In this document: positions 49,733 to 61,625 of the stretch, piece by piece | Layout: each line of letters opens with the position of its first letter | Numbering within the stretch: position 1 is the stretch's first letter | From: a candidate division NC10 bacterium CSP1-5 | GTDB lineage: Bacteria > Methylomirabilota > Methylomirabilia > Methylomirabilales > CSP1-5 | Length of the DNA stretch: 64,000 nucleotides | NCBI GenBank assembly: GCA_001443495.1 | Contig: LDXR01000008.1 | Coordinates: forward strand, 58,987-122,986 | Direction: 5' to 3' | Program-made: the position numbers and the translations under genes | The notes under the pieces: generated by a model | Told to the model about the DNA's origin: nothing | Seen by the model: only the letters and a program-made list of their open reading frames with translations | Databases searched by the model: none

Positions 49733-50272
49733 GTGTCGCACCTCAAGAGCCGGATGCACGTGAGACAGGCGTTGTGTGTGCTGGTCGTGGCTGGCCTCGT
49801 ATGGGGGCAGGGTCCGGTCGGGAGCGCGGATGCGCGTTCCCCTCAGGTGGCCGTGGAAAAGCCGGCACCTGATTTCACCCTGACTCTGCTTTCGGGAGAG
49901 AAGGTTCGACTGGCAGATTTTCGAGGGAAGGTCGTCCTCTTGAACTTCTGGGCCTCCTGGTGACCGCACTGCCAGCGGGAGTCTCCCGTGCTGATCAAGG
50001 CCTACGAGACGTTCAAGGACCGGGGGGTGATGTTCCTCGGCGTGAGTATCTGGGATACGGAGGAGGCGTCTCGACGATTTGTCCAGGAGCGTCGCGTCCC
50101 CTATGCCGTCGGACACGATCAGGGCGACCGGATTGCCAGGCTCTATGATATTCAGGGGACGCCGACCACCTTTCTCGTTGCCCGCGATGGCACCGTGGCG
50201 GCTGTGGCCCGGGGGGGCATGGCGCTGGAGACCCTGGCGGCGGTTCTCGAACGACTCCTCGAAGGCCGATGA
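49733..50272 (+). CDS. TlpA-like thioredoxin selenoprotein (in-frame TGA as selenocysteine)
   Basis: A TlpA/ResA-type exported thioredoxin of 179 residues read through a TGA at 49961-49963. Signal peptide about 1-36 (a GTG start at 49733, with GGAGGAG four bases ahead); then the AhpC/TSA-type fold [20 protein letters not shown] and [10 protein letters not shown]. The next codon is TGA, then CCG CAC TGC (P-H-C), where the family has W-C-x-x-C. The frame continues without further stops: [11 protein letters not shown] is the cis-proline strand (GTPTTF). TGA thus replaces the first active-site cysteine (position 77). A hairpin follows 9 bases on. Selenocysteine is by far the best reading. The next gene overlaps the stop by four bases. 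Confidence 0.85.
49961..49998 (+). promoter_or_regulatory. SECIS-like hairpin after in-frame TGA
   Basis: CAGCGGGA (49973-49980), GTC apical loop, TCCCG, a two-base TG bulge, then CTG close a stem of three plus five pairs. The loop is about 20 bases after the TGA, as in bacterial SECIS elements, which usually carry a GU in the loop and a bulged U on the stem. Confidence 0.55.
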
Positions 50273-51204
50273 CTGCATGGAAAGGCCGCGTAAAGGGTAC
50301 CTTGATGGTCCTCGGGGCGGCGACGGCCTGGGGGCTTATGGGGACGGTGGCCCGGTATCTCTTCACCGCGGAGGAAGTCGGTCCTCTCCCGCTGACCGCT
50401 ATTCGCTCGAGCCTCGCTGTCCTTATTCTCGTCGCGGGGCTTTTCGTGTGGGATCAGCGGCACTTGCGGCTGCCGCTGCAGGATGTGCCCTTGGCCGCCC
50501 TCGTAGGAGTGGCCGGCCTGGCCATGGCCAACGTCACGTACTACTACACCATCAGCCTCACCAGCGTGGCCACCGCGATTCTCCTCCAATACATGGCGCC
50601 GATCCTGGTCGCCCTGGGCTCCGTCCTCTTCTTGAGAGAGCGCCTGACAAGGATGACACTCCTCGCCTTGGGCGTGGCCGTGGGCGGCTGTTTCTTCATG
50701 GTGAAAGGGTACGATCCGACGCACCTCCGGCTCAATCTTCCGGGCCTGATCAGCGGGCTCGTCTCGGCGTGCGCCTTTGCGGGGTACACCCTGCTCACCA
50801 AGCGGGCCGTGGCGCGGATCCCTGCCTGGACGCTCCTGGCATACGCGTACGCCTTCGCCACCCTCTTCTGGTGGATCGTGACACCGCCCTGGCGTCTCCT
50901 GGCCGAGGGGTACCCCCTTCGTCTCTGGGCGATCTTCTTCCTGATCGGTGCCGCCGGGACCGTGCTTCCGTTTGCCCTGTACACTTTCGGCCTCACGTAC
51001 CTGCCTGCCACCCAGGTCAGCATCGTCAGCACGATGGAACCGGTGGTGGCTGCGGGCGCCGGGTTTGCGCTTCTCGGGGAGGCGCTCGACTGGTCCCAGC
51101 TCTTCGGGGGGGCCCTGGTGGTGACGGGGGTGGTGCTGGTCCAGCGAGGGTCCGCGGCGGCCCGGAGTGTTCCCGAGGCGATGCCGGCAGGGCACCGAGG
51201 GTGA
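50269..51204 (+). CDS. EamA/DMT-family transporter
   Basis: A 311-residue drug/metabolite-type transporter: two repeats of five helices, the first with GTLMVLGAATAWGLMGTVAR, the second with LPGLISGLVSACAFAGYTLL. EamA families export amino acids, drugs or intermediates. It starts inside the selenoprotein's stop (ATGA) and ends seven bases before the cis-prenyltransferase. Substrate unknown. Confidence 0.85.
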   Translation: MTAWKGRVKGTLMVLGAATAWGLMGTVARYLFTAEEVGPLPLTAIRSSLAVLILVAGLFVWDQRHLRLPLQDVPLAALVGVAGLAMANVTYYYTISLTSVATAILLQYMAPILVALGSVLFLRERLTRMTLLALGVAVGGCFFMVKGYDPTHLRLNLPGLISGLVSACAFAGYTLLTKRAVARIPAWTLLAYAYAFATLFWWIVTPPWRLLAEGYPLRLWAIFFLIGAAGTVLPFALYTFGLTYLPATQVSIVSTMEPVVAAGAGFALLGEALDWSQLFGGALVVTGVVLVQRGSAAARSVPEAMPAGHRG

Positions 51205-51211
51205 CTGCTCG

Positions 51212-51997
51212 ATGATGTTTGATCCGATCACACTGCTGTATCGGTTCTACGAGCGTCGACTGCTCCGGGAAGTTCAGCGCGGCGTGTTGCCCAGGCACAT
51301 CGGTCTCATCCTGGATGGCAACCGACGCTATGCCCGGGAACTCGGCTTGGCCGATCCGCTCGAAGGGCATCGGCTGGGGGCGGATAAGCTGGAGCAGGTG
51401 TTAGATTGGCTGGAACAGCTCCAGATCCACATCATCACCATCTATGTCCTCTCCACCGAAAATCTGTCCCGCCCCCACGCGGAGCTCTCCGGCCTTCTCG
51501 GTCTCATTGAGTCAAAGATGCGGGAGGTGGCGGTGGACCCCAAGATCCACCGGAAAGGGGTCCGGGTCCGGGCGGTCGGGCAGCTGGAGCTTCTGCCCCC
51601 ATCTCTTCAAGAGGCGATCGCACAGGCTCAGGAGACCACCCATGTCTACAACAACTTCTACCTGAATATTGCCGTGGGGTACGGGGGAAGGCAAGAGATC
51701 GCCGATGCCGTAAAGCAGCTCCTGAGAGATCGGGCCCGACGGGGAAGCCCCCTCGAGCAGGCTGCAGAAGAGATCACGCCCGAAGAGATCGGCAAGTATC
51801 TCTATATGTATGATCTTCCCGATCCGGATCTCATCATCCGGACGAGTGGCGAATTCCGCCTCTCCGGCTTCCTCCTCTGGCAGAGCGCCTATAGTGAGTT
51901 CTATTTCTGCGACGCCTACTGGCCCGCCTTTCGCAAGATCGATCTTCTCCGGGCGATCCGCAATTATCAGCAACGCAAGCGCCGCTTCGGCACCTAG
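51212..51997 (+). CDS. uppS: cis-Prenyltransferase (undecaprenyl diphosphate synthase family)
   Basis: A 261-residue cis-prenyltransferase. HIGLILDGNRRYARELGL (about residues 30-47) has the catalytic aspartate, with N-R-R-Y-A instead of the common bacterial N-G-R-W-A. TIYVLSTENLSRP, NIAVGYGGRQEI and the closing PDPDLIIRTSGEFRLSGFLLWQSAYSEF are typical. It makes the C55 carrier for cell-wall precursors or shorter products. GAGGGTGA lies ahead of the ATG at 51212. The RRYA signature is commoner in archaea and eukaryotes. Confidence 0.88.
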   Translation: MMFDPITLLYRFYERRLLREVQRGVLPRHIGLILDGNRRYARELGLADPLEGHRLGADKLEQVLDWLEQLQIHIITIYVLSTENLSRPHAELSGLLGLIESKMREVAVDPKIHRKGVRVRAVGQLELLPPSLQEAIAQAQETTHVYNNFYLNIAVGYGGRQEIADAVKQLLRDRARRGSPLEQAAEEITPEEIGKYLYMYDLPDPDLIIRTSGEFRLSGFLLWQSAYSEFYFCDAYWPAFRKIDLLRAIRNYQQRKRRFGT

Positions 51998-52002
51998 GTC
52001 TC

Positions 52003-52072
52003 TCCCGTTCCACGTCCAAGGTCGACGGACGGACCTCCTCAGATTCCCAGACTTTGAACGTTGGACCTAGCC
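52003..52072. repeat. Weak heptad-type inverted repeat
   Basis: TCCACGTCCAAGGTC on the left and GACTTTGAACGTTGGACC on the right are imperfect inverse copies. A degraded member of the array class, between the cis-prenyltransferase and the restriction gene. Confidence 0.4.
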
Positions 52073-52109
52073 CGACTCTATCCAGGCACACGCGCCGGCT
52101 GGTAGTGTG

Positions 52110-52709
52110 CTAATTTCGCCTCTTGAGTTTGGCGCTGACGATCTCGTCAAGTAGGGCGAATGGTTCGTCTCGGAATGGCGGCTGAAGTGGCCAAGTCACC
52201 TTTATGGACGTGGCAAGAAGGTACTGCCTCTGTTTTCGGGTGTACTTTGCGGATTTTGTGTGGGGTAGATCCTCATTCTTCACGAAGGCGAAGCGCCATT
52301 CTTGCCCAAACCCGAACAGATTGACGGCGAGTAGGTCGAAGCCCCCGACGAGCAGGCAGGTTGTCTCAACCGTCTGGCGGTTTGGGAGTTTGACAGGCCG
52401 CCTATCGCTTGCATCGCACTGAAACGTTCCTGCGTACCCCTCCCCAAGGATGCGAATCGAGTTGGTCTGCAGCGATTTCACCTGAACCGTGACCGGTACA
52501 CCTCGATAGGTGAAGCCGAAGTCGCCGGGCCTCGTGCGATCATGGTTGTCGTACCTTTCCAAACCCCCGATTCGAGGATCGGAAAACCACAGTCGGGGGA
52601 GCTTGTATTCCGCAATAAATCCGACCAGAATGCCGCGCAGGCTAGGGCGTGAGGCGAGAATCTCATTTAGCTCCTCGATTGTGACTCCCCAATCTTCGAG
52701 TAGCCCCAT
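52110..52709 (-). CDS. Type II restriction endonuclease candidate (PD-(D/E)XK fold)
   Basis: A 199-residue protein adjacent to a DNA methyltransferase. [20 protein letters not shown] (Asp63, then Gln76-Val-Lys78) has the D...(E/Q)-x-K pattern of PD-(D/E)XK nucleases with glutamine as middle residue. The methyltransferase gene overlaps its start by 47 bases, so both proteins come from one message and belong to one system. Recognition site unknown. Assignment is from position and motif. Confidence 0.65.
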   Translation of the reverse strand: MGLLEDWGVTIEELNEILASRPSLRGILVGFIAEYKLPRLWFSDPRIGGLERYDNHDRTRPGDFGFTYRGVPVTVQVKSLQTNSIRILGEGYAGTFQCDASDRRPVKLPNRQTVETTCLLVGGFDLLAVNLFGFGQEWRFAFVKNEDLPHTKSAKYTRKQRQYLLATSIKVTWPLQPPFRDEPFALLDEIVSAKLKRRN

Positions 52710-53463
52710 TTCGCAACCCCTTTCCCCGAGGGTTCTTTCCTCCCGTCTTGATGAATACTAGAAAGTAGGAGTGGTTTTTTCTGGCGTGCTCCTGCTTGAT
52801 AATCCGGCTCACCGCAGGTCTGTTCGGTCGAACCAGAATGAAAAGATCCTTCGTGTAAAATCCGAACGACTCGTACTCATTGATAATCTCAACATGAGTG
52901 AGCCTCTGCGTGTTCGCGCTCACCTCGTCTTGACACTTTACGATTAGGACGCCGTATTCTCTGAGTACGCGATAGGCTTCCCTGCCCGCCCTGAAGTAGA
53001 GATCCAACACGGCGTCATGATACTTTGGCCCACCCACCGTTTCCTCTCCGTCGGAGTAAGTTGTGCGAAAGGCGGCATAAGTACCACGCCCCGCCATGTG
53101 GCTCCTAGATCGCCGATGCAGGCCCTCCATGTACGGGGGGTCCAAGACCACACAGTGCAATATGCCGTCTCTATAAGGCAGCTTTCGGCAATCAACGCCC
53201 GTAGTGATGTCGGTGGGCTTAAGAACGTATTTGCTTCTTGGAACCTTCTTCCAGAAAATGCCTGTGCCATAGGTCACGTCGGCGACTACCGATCCAGGCG
53301 GTACGTGCAGATCGAGAATAAGGGGGAACAATACCTCGTTTGTGCCTACATGAGCCGTGCATATCAGCTCACTTGTGACAATTCCGTCTGGAGACTTCCT
53401 CTTGGTCCCGGGCCGGCGCAGATCGGAATAGAGCTTGAGCTGTTCTCTTACTCTCCCACTCAT
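52663..53463 (-). CDS. DNA methyltransferase of a type II restriction-modification system
   Basis: A 266-residue DNA N4-cytosine or N6-adenine methyltransferase. [16 protein letters not shown] (about residues 59-74) is the SAM-binding motif I, and [10 protein letters not shown] (about 105) the catalytic DPPY, so motif I precedes motif [13 protein letters not shown] is the strand around motif VI. The ATG overlaps the stop of an IS1-like transposase remnant, and GGAGGGG seven bases ahead is inside that remnant. Co-expressed with the nuclease downstream. Confidence 0.8.
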   Translation of the reverse strand: MSGRVREQLKLYSDLRRPGTKRKSPDGIVTSELICTAHVGTNEVLFPLILDLHVPPGSVVADVTYGTGIFWKKVPRSKYVLKPTDITTGVDCRKLPYRDGILHCVVLDPPYMEGLHRRSRSHMAGRGTYAAFRTTYSDGEETVGGPKYHDAVLDLYFRAGREAYRVLREYGVLIVKCQDEVSANTQRLTHVEIINEYESFGFYTKDLFILVRPNRPAVSRIIKQEHARKNHSYFLVFIKTGGKNPRGKGLRNGATRRLGSHNRGAK

Positions 53464-53677
53464 AGCAACCCCTCCAATCCCCGCACGTGATCACTCCCCG
53501 CTGGTTCCATGCCCCGGCTCACCCGCAAGGTCGTGTGAACTTGCGAGGAGTTGTAGTATGCGAGGCACAGCGCCATCGCCACCTTGAGGTTTATCAGCTC
53601 CTGCGAAAAGCCATTACTCAGACTGGTGAACCGTCGGCCTGCATCCGCAGGGTTAGGTGATGCCGTTCCATATGCGA
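53460..53677 (-). pseudogene. IS1-like transposase, C-terminal remnant with frameshift
   Basis: Translating the minus strand gives MERHHLTLRMQ, then, one frame over, RRFTSLSNGFSQELINLKVAMA... to [10 protein letters not shown]. This is the end of IS1-type transposases (V-E-R-x-N-L-T-L-R-M, then R-R-F-T-R-L-T-N). The frame break near 53640 and missing N-terminal part show decay. Its stop TGA is shared with the ATG of the methyltransferase. Confidence 0.75.
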
Positions 53678-53730
53678 CCCTTATACAAGACCAGCACCCG
53701 ATTTTCCGCTGCTCGGCGCGGACTCCTGGC

Positions 53731-54717
53731 TTAAGCTTTCCCTTCCCGGGGGAGGGCGGCGCCGATCACGGAGCCGAGGGAATCAAAGCCGTGGCGGGTG
53801 AGATACGCCTCGACCCCGGCCAGAACGTTCATCGACGCCAATGGATCGAGAAAATTGGCGGTCCCGACCTGGACCGCGCTCGCCCCGGCGAGGAGGAACT
53901 CGATCGCATCGTTACCGGTCATGATCCCGCCGATCCCGATGAGCGGGAGCTTCACCGCCCGCGCAACCTCCCAGACCATGCGAACCGCAATGGGACGAAT
54001 GGCCGGGCCGGACAGCCCGCCGGTGGCCCCCGGCAACTTCGGTCGGCGGGTGCGCCCGTCGATCGCCATGCCGACGATGGTGTTGATTAGCGAGAGCGCA
54101 TCCGCCCCCGCATCGGCCGCCGCCCGGGCGATCACGGTGATGTCGGCCACGTTGGGAGAGAGTTTGGGGATCACCGGGAGCGAGGTCGCTTGCCGGACGG
54201 CGCGGACCACCTCGTACGTGAGGGTCGGGTCGGTGCCGAAGTCCAGGCCGCCGGCCACGTTAGGACAGGAGATGTTGAGTTCGATGCCGGCGACCCCCTC
54301 GACATCGGTGAGTCGCTTGGCCAGGGTGGCAAACTCTTCGACCGATTTTCCAGCAATGTTCACCAAGAGCGGAGTGGTGAGTGACCGAAAGAACGGGAGC
54401 TTGTGACGAAGGAAGGCGTCGATCCCGACATTCTGGAGGCCGATGGAATTGAGCATCCCTCCTGGGGTCTCGACGATTCGCGGGGGAGGATTCCCCTGTC
54501 GGGAATGCATCGTCACCGTCTTGACGATGATGGCTCCTAACGCGTTGAGGTCGAAGAAGCGGGTAAACTCTGTCCCGTATCCGAAGGTCCCCGAGGCGGT
54601 CATCACCGGGTTTTTCATGGCAATCCCGGCGATCGTTACCGCCAGGTTCGGCCGCTTGCTCGACGACCGACGACGGCCCTGGTCTTTACCTGAACCTTTT
54701 CTTTTTTTGGAGGTCAC
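53731..54717 (-). CDS. pyrD: Dihydroorotate dehydrogenase B, catalytic subunit
   Basis: A 328-residue class 1B enzyme that oxidises dihydroorotate with FMN, working with PyrK. NPVMTASGTFGYG (about residues 36-48), GIELNISCPNV with the catalytic cysteine (about 150-160), VIPKLSPNV and GIGGIMTGNDA are all in place. The N-terminal 22 residues are basic and unusual. Starts four bases within the pyrK stop. Last gene of the pyr operon. Confidence 0.93.
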   Translation of the reverse strand: MTSKKRKGSGKDQGRRRSSSKRPNLAVTIAGIAMKNPVMTASGTFGYGTEFTRFFDLNALGAIIVKTVTMHSRQGNPPPRIVETPGGMLNSIGLQNVGIDAFLRHKLPFFRSLTTPLLVNIAGKSVEEFATLAKRLTDVEGVAGIELNISCPNVAGGLDFGTDPTLTYEVVRAVRQATSLPVIPKLSPNVADITVIARAAADAGADALSLINTIVGMAIDGRTRRPKLPGATGGLSGPAIRPIAVRMVWEVARAVKLPLIGIGGIMTGNDAIEFLLAGASAVQVGTANFLDPLASMNVLAGVEAYLTRHGFDSLGSVIGAALPREGKA

Positions 54718-54777
54718 CAGGCAATCTCCTGCGCGTCGAACACTGGGCCATCCTTACAACAGAGCTTATAGCTTCGG

Positions 54778-54854
54778 TCGTTCATGGTTGATAGTTCGTC
54801 GTTCATGGCCGGAGGTTTCCTTGATCCCTGAACCCTGAACCCTGAACCCTGAAC
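54778..54854 (-). repeat. Heptad array inside pyrK, near Fe-S cysteines
   Basis: CCCTGAA-CCCTGAA-CCCTGAA-CCCTGAA on the plus strand, next to GTTCATG-GTTGATA-GTTCGTC-GTTCATG. Read on the minus strand it codes without a stop. Confidence 0.8.
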
Positions 54855-54989
54855 GGGGATGACGCATCCCATGCACGCCCCAAACCCGCAGCCCATCTCG
54901 GCCTCCAGCGAGACCTGACAGGGAATCTCGAATCGCTCGGCGACCCGCGCGACGGCATGGAGCATCGGGTGAGGACCGCAGGCGTAAAT

Positions 54990-55020
54990 CGTTGACCGTC
55001 GACCGTCGACCGATGACCGG
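54990..55020 (-). repeat. Heptad array inside pyrK (GTTGACC type)
   Basis: GTTGACC-GTCGACC-GTCGACC-GATGACC, four near-perfect 7-bp units. Confidence 0.75.
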
Positions 55021-55168
55021 AGGAACGAATCCAAGAGGTCGGTCACGAGGCCCCGATGGCCGAGACTGCCGTCTTCGGTGGCGACGTGGACCGTCGCCCC
55101 CGCCTTGCGAAGGTCGGCGGCACAGAGGATGTCGTGGCGGGTCTTCCCCCCGATGAACGCCACCATTC

Positions 55169-55221
55169 GTCGATGTCCGATGTCTCTCTTCCGTGAAGCG
55201 TGAACTGTGAACCGTGAACGC
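55169..55221 (-). repeat. Heptad array inside pyrK (GTGAACC type)
   Basis: CGATGTC-CGATGTC units, then CGTGAAG-CGTGAAC-TGTGAAC-CGTGAAC. Read in frame it gives the extra segment after LAESL. Confidence 0.7.
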
Positions 55222-55599
55222 CGTAGACTTTCGGCCAGTGCGACGACCGGAGGGACCCCGATGCCTCCCGCCACTAGGAGGGTGGTGGTGAGGTTGCGAG
55301 GGACCCGATAACCGTTCCCCAAGGGGCCTAAGAAGTCGACGCGATCTCCCCGCTTGAGCTGAGAGAGGGCGGTCGTGCCCTTCCCGATCACCTTGTAGAG
55401 GATCTCGACCACGGTCTTCCCGCCTCCGGCCCGCCTTCCGGGGCGCTTGACTCGCAGGATGCTGTAGGCCCTCGGCAGGAAGGGGTCGAGCGATCCCGAG
55501 GGCTTCACCATGACGAACTGTCCCGGCTCAAAGACCAGACGGGGTGAGGTGAATCGCTGGAGGTAGTAGTCTCCGTGGAGCCTGTGGAGCGAATCCACC

Positions 55600-58878
<3,279 letters not shown>

Positions 58879-58907
58879 TGCTACGGCTCGTGAAGGAGTG
58901 TGCCTGC

Positions 58908-60173
58908 CTAAGTGACGATCTCGCCTCGTTGACGGACCCGCGACCGCTCGACCCCGGGAAGCTCCACCGCCTGTGGCGTTCTGCGCCCCCGCTCCATCAA
59001 GGCCACGAAACGGTCAAAGAGGTACCGCGAGTCGTGGGGCCCCGGAGAGGCCTCGGGGTGGTACTGGACCGAGAAGATGGGGAGTCGCGTGTGCCGCATC
59101 CCTTCGACGGTCCCGTCGTTCAGGTTCACGTGCGTCAGTTCCACCTCACCACCCGGGATCGAGTCGATGTCGACGGCAAAGCCGTGGTTCTGGGTGGTGA
59201 TCTCGACCTTCCCGGTGTGAATCTCCTTGACCGGATGGTTCGCCCCGTGATGGCCGAATTTGAGCTTGTAGGTCCGACCGCCCAGGGCGAGGCCCAGAAT
59301 CTGATGCCCGAGGCAGATCCCGAAGATCGGTATTCTTCCGATGAGCCGCCGTGTGGTCTCAATCAGGTACGTCACTCCCTCCGGGTCGCCGGGACCGTTG
59401 CTGAGAAGGATGCCGTCTGGATTATAGGCCAGGATCTCGTCAGCCGTGGCGAAGGCCGGGACGATGAAGACATCGCAACCAGCGCTCACCAGCTGTCGAA
59501 GGATGTTGTACTTGATCCCGCAGTCGATGGCCACCACGCGGAACCGCGGGCGAGGACTGAGGGCTGAGGACTGAAGGGAGAAGAGGTCGAGCTGCTCCCT
59601 CTTCGACTCGGGACTCATGGCTCCTGGCTCATCGAGATAGCCGTGGGGCCAGCGCCACTCCCCTTCCCACCATCGGAACGGCTCAGTGCAGCTTACCTCC
59701 TTGACGAGATCGCGCCCGATGAGACCTGGAGAAGATCGGGCCTTCTCGACAAGGTTCCTGGGGGAAAGGTCGATCGTGGAGATCACGCCCTCCATGGCGC
59801 CCTGATCCCGGATGTGCTTGGTCAGGGCGCGCGTGTCGATCCCCTGAATCCCCACAATCCTCCACTCCTTGAGGTAGGCGTCGAGTGTCTGGGCCTTGCG
59901 CCAGTTGCTGGGGTACGGGGATCCTTCCTTGACGATAAAGCCTTCCACAAACGGGCGTCGGGACTCGATGTCCTCGGGGTTGATCCCGTAATTGCCGATA
60001 AGAGGGTAGGTCATGCAGACGATCTGCCCCTTATACGAAGGGTCCGTCAGGACCTCCTGATAGCCGGTCATGGCCGTGTTGAAGACTACCTCGCCGACAC
60101 ACTCCCCCTCCGCGCCGAAGGAGGTGCCCTCAAAGACGGTGCCATCCGCTAGGGCGAGGATCGCGGGCTTCAT
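58908..60173 (-). CDS. carA: Carbamoyl-phosphate synthase small (glutaminase) subunit, with insertion
   Basis: CarA hydrolyses glutamine and feeds ammonia to CarB. N-terminal [20 protein letters not shown]; amidotransferase nucleophile in [14 protein letters not shown], and His/Glu in [13 protein letters not shown]. About 421 residues, longer than the usual 370-390. The extra stretch about 178-209 ([20 protein letters not shown]) is partly encoded by a heptad array and joins the N-terminal domain to the glutaminase domain. Start ATG 60173 overlaps the pyrC stop (ATGA). Confidence 0.94.
   Translation of the reverse strand: MKPAILALADGTVFEGTSFGAEGECVGEVVFNTAMTGYQEVLTDPSYKGQIVCMTYPLIGNYGINPEDIESRRPFVEGFIVKEGSPYPSNWRKAQTLDAYLKEWRIVGIQGIDTRALTKHIRDQGAMEGVISTIDLSPRNLVEKARSSPGLIGRDLVKEVSCTEPFRWWEGEWRWPHGYLDEPGAMSPESKREQLDLFSLQSSALSPRPRFRVVAIDCGIKYNILRQLVSAGCDVFIVPAFATADEILAYNPDGILLSNGPGDPEGVTYLIETTRRLIGRIPIFGICLGHQILGLALGGRTYKLKFGHHGANHPVKEIHTGKVEITTQNHGFAVDIDSIPGGEVELTHVNLNDGTVEGMRHTRLPIFSVQYHPEASPGPHDSRYLFDRFVALMERGRRTPQAVELPGVERSRVRQRGEIVT
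59553..59634 (-). repeat. Heptad arrays inside carA
   Basis: GGACTGA-GGGCTGA-GGACTGA and, 40 bases on, GACTCGG-GACTCAT-GGCTCCT-GGCTCAT: two arrays of 7-bp units in inverse sense, within the linker of CarA. Confidence 0.7.
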
Positions 60174-61513
60174 GTCGCCTCCCACACCACCTGCCCGGCC
60201 ACGATCGTCATCGCCGCTCTTCCTTTGAGCTTCCAGCCGATGAAGGGCGTGTTCTTGCTCTTCGATTGGAGGGCCTGCTCTTCGGCGACCCATTCGTGGT
60301 CAGGGTCGACGATGGTAATGTCCGCATCCGCGCCGGGAGCGAGCGTCCCTTTATGCTTGAGCTTGAGGATCCGGGCTGGCGCGGCCGCCATGCGCTCCAC
60401 GATCATGGCGAGCGTGAGGAGACCGGTATGGTAAAACTCGCTCAGGATCAGGCCGAGGGCGGTTTCAAGCCCGACGATGCCGAAGGGGGCGTAGTCGAAT
60501 TCCATCTCTTTCTCGGCGCGGGCGTGGGGGGCGTGGTCGGTGGCGATCACCTCGATGGTGCCGTCGATGAGCGCCTCGCGGAGCGCCGCGACGTCCTCGA
60601 CCGCGCGGAGCGGAGGATTCATCTTGGTGTTGGTGTGAAAGCCGCGGACGGCCTCGTCGGGGAGGATCAGGTGGTGTGGTGTCGCCTCGCCGCTGACCCG
60701 CATCCCCCGCCCCTTGGCCTCGCGGATGAGACGGATCGACTCTGCCGTGCTCACGTGACAGATGTGGAGGCGCGCCCCGGTGTACTCGCTGAGCAGGATG
60801 TCCCTTCCCACCATGGCCGCCTCGGCGACAGACGGGATCCCCTTGAGCCCCAGTTCGGTGCTGACGCGCCCCTCGTGCATGACCCCCCCTGCGGAGAGGT
60901 GGAGGTCCTCACAGTGGGGGAGGAGAGGGACGTCGAACATGGTGGCGTACTCCATCGCTCGCCGCATCAGATCGGCATTCATCACCGGCTTGCCGTCATC
61001 GGAGAGGCCGACACAGCCTGCCGCCACCAACTCACCCATCTCAGCCAGCTCCTGGCCTTGCTGCCCCTTCGATATGCATCCGATGGGGAAGACGTGCACG
61101 CGTCCCACCTTCTGGGCCTGCTCCAAGATGTACTCGGTGACCGAGGCGGTATCGTTCACCGGCTCGGTATTCGGCATGCAGCAGATCGATGTGAACCCGC
61201 CCCGGGCGGCGGCCGCCGTCCCGGAGGCGATGGTCTCCTCGTCCTCTCGTCCCGGCTCCCGGAGATGGACATGCATATCGATGAGACCCGGGACCACAAT
61301 CTTGCCTGTGGCGTCGATCACCCGATCGACCTTCGGTACTGCGGGATCGTCCTCCACCGGCTTCTTGTTCTTTCTCCCTTGAACCCTGAATCCTGAACCC
61401 TGAGCTGGTTTGTCCACGTGGAGGATCTGCGCGTCCTCGACGAGCACATCAAGGGTGTCGTCAATCCCGCTCGCCGGATCGATCACCCGGCCTCCTGTGA
61501 TCAACAATCGCAT
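60170..61513 (-). CDS. pyrC: Dihydroorotase, with N-terminal repeat-derived insertion
   Basis: PyrC closes carbamoyl aspartate to dihydroorotate. [17 protein letters not shown] holds the metal-binding His-x-His. [18 protein letters not shown] and [10 protein letters not shown] carry the other ligands. 447 residues. The segment [20 protein letters not shown] (about 37-56) is unlike relatives and is made by a heptad array, set in the beta-sandwich domain well away from the active site. Overlaps carA by four bases. Confidence 0.94.
   Translation of the reverse strand: MRLLITGGRVIDPASGIDDTLDVLVEDAQILHVDKPAQGSGFRVQGRKNKKPVEDDPAVPKVDRVIDATGKIVVPGLIDMHVHLREPGREDEETIASGTAAAARGGFTSICCMPNTEPVNDTASVTEYILEQAQKVGRVHVFPIGCISKGQQGQELAEMGELVAAGCVGLSDDGKPVMNADLMRRAMEYATMFDVPLLPHCEDLHLSAGGVMHEGRVSTELGLKGIPSVAEAAMVGRDILLSEYTGARLHICHVSTAESIRLIREAKGRGMRVSGEATPHHLILPDEAVRGFHTNTKMNPPLRAVEDVAALREALIDGTIEVIATDHAPHARAEKEMEFDYAPFGIVGLETALGLILSEFYHTGLLTLAMIVERMAAAPARILKLKHKGTLAPGADADITIVDPDHEWVAEEQALQSKSKNTPFIGWKLKGRAAMTIVAGQVVWEAT
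61379..61405 (-). repeat. Heptad array inside pyrC
   Basis: TTGAACC-CTGAATC-CTGAACC-CTGAGCT, same unit as in pyrK; minus-strand reading gives GSGFRVQG. Confidence 0.75.
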
Positions 61514-61537
61514 CTCACGCTCCGTTGCACTCCGCGG

Positions 61538-61622
61538 GTTCAGGGTTCATCGTTCAGGGTTTATGGTCGGTACTTCAGAGATTCTCGGGCTACCATGAAC
61601 CATGAACCACGCACCATGAACG
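61538..61622. repeat. Heptad array between pyrB and pyrC, inverted arms
   Basis: GGTTCAG-GGTTCAT-CGTTCAG-GGTTTAT on one side, CCATGAA-CCATGAA-CCACGCA-CCATGAA on the other, able to form a hairpin in the pyr message. Confidence 0.8.
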
Positions 61623-61625
61623 AAG

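Noticed and set aside
49961-49963. TGA as an ordinary nonsense mutation in the TlpA-like gene
   Set aside because: It falls exactly on the conserved active-site cysteine, the frame is otherwise intact, and a SECIS-like hairpin follows.
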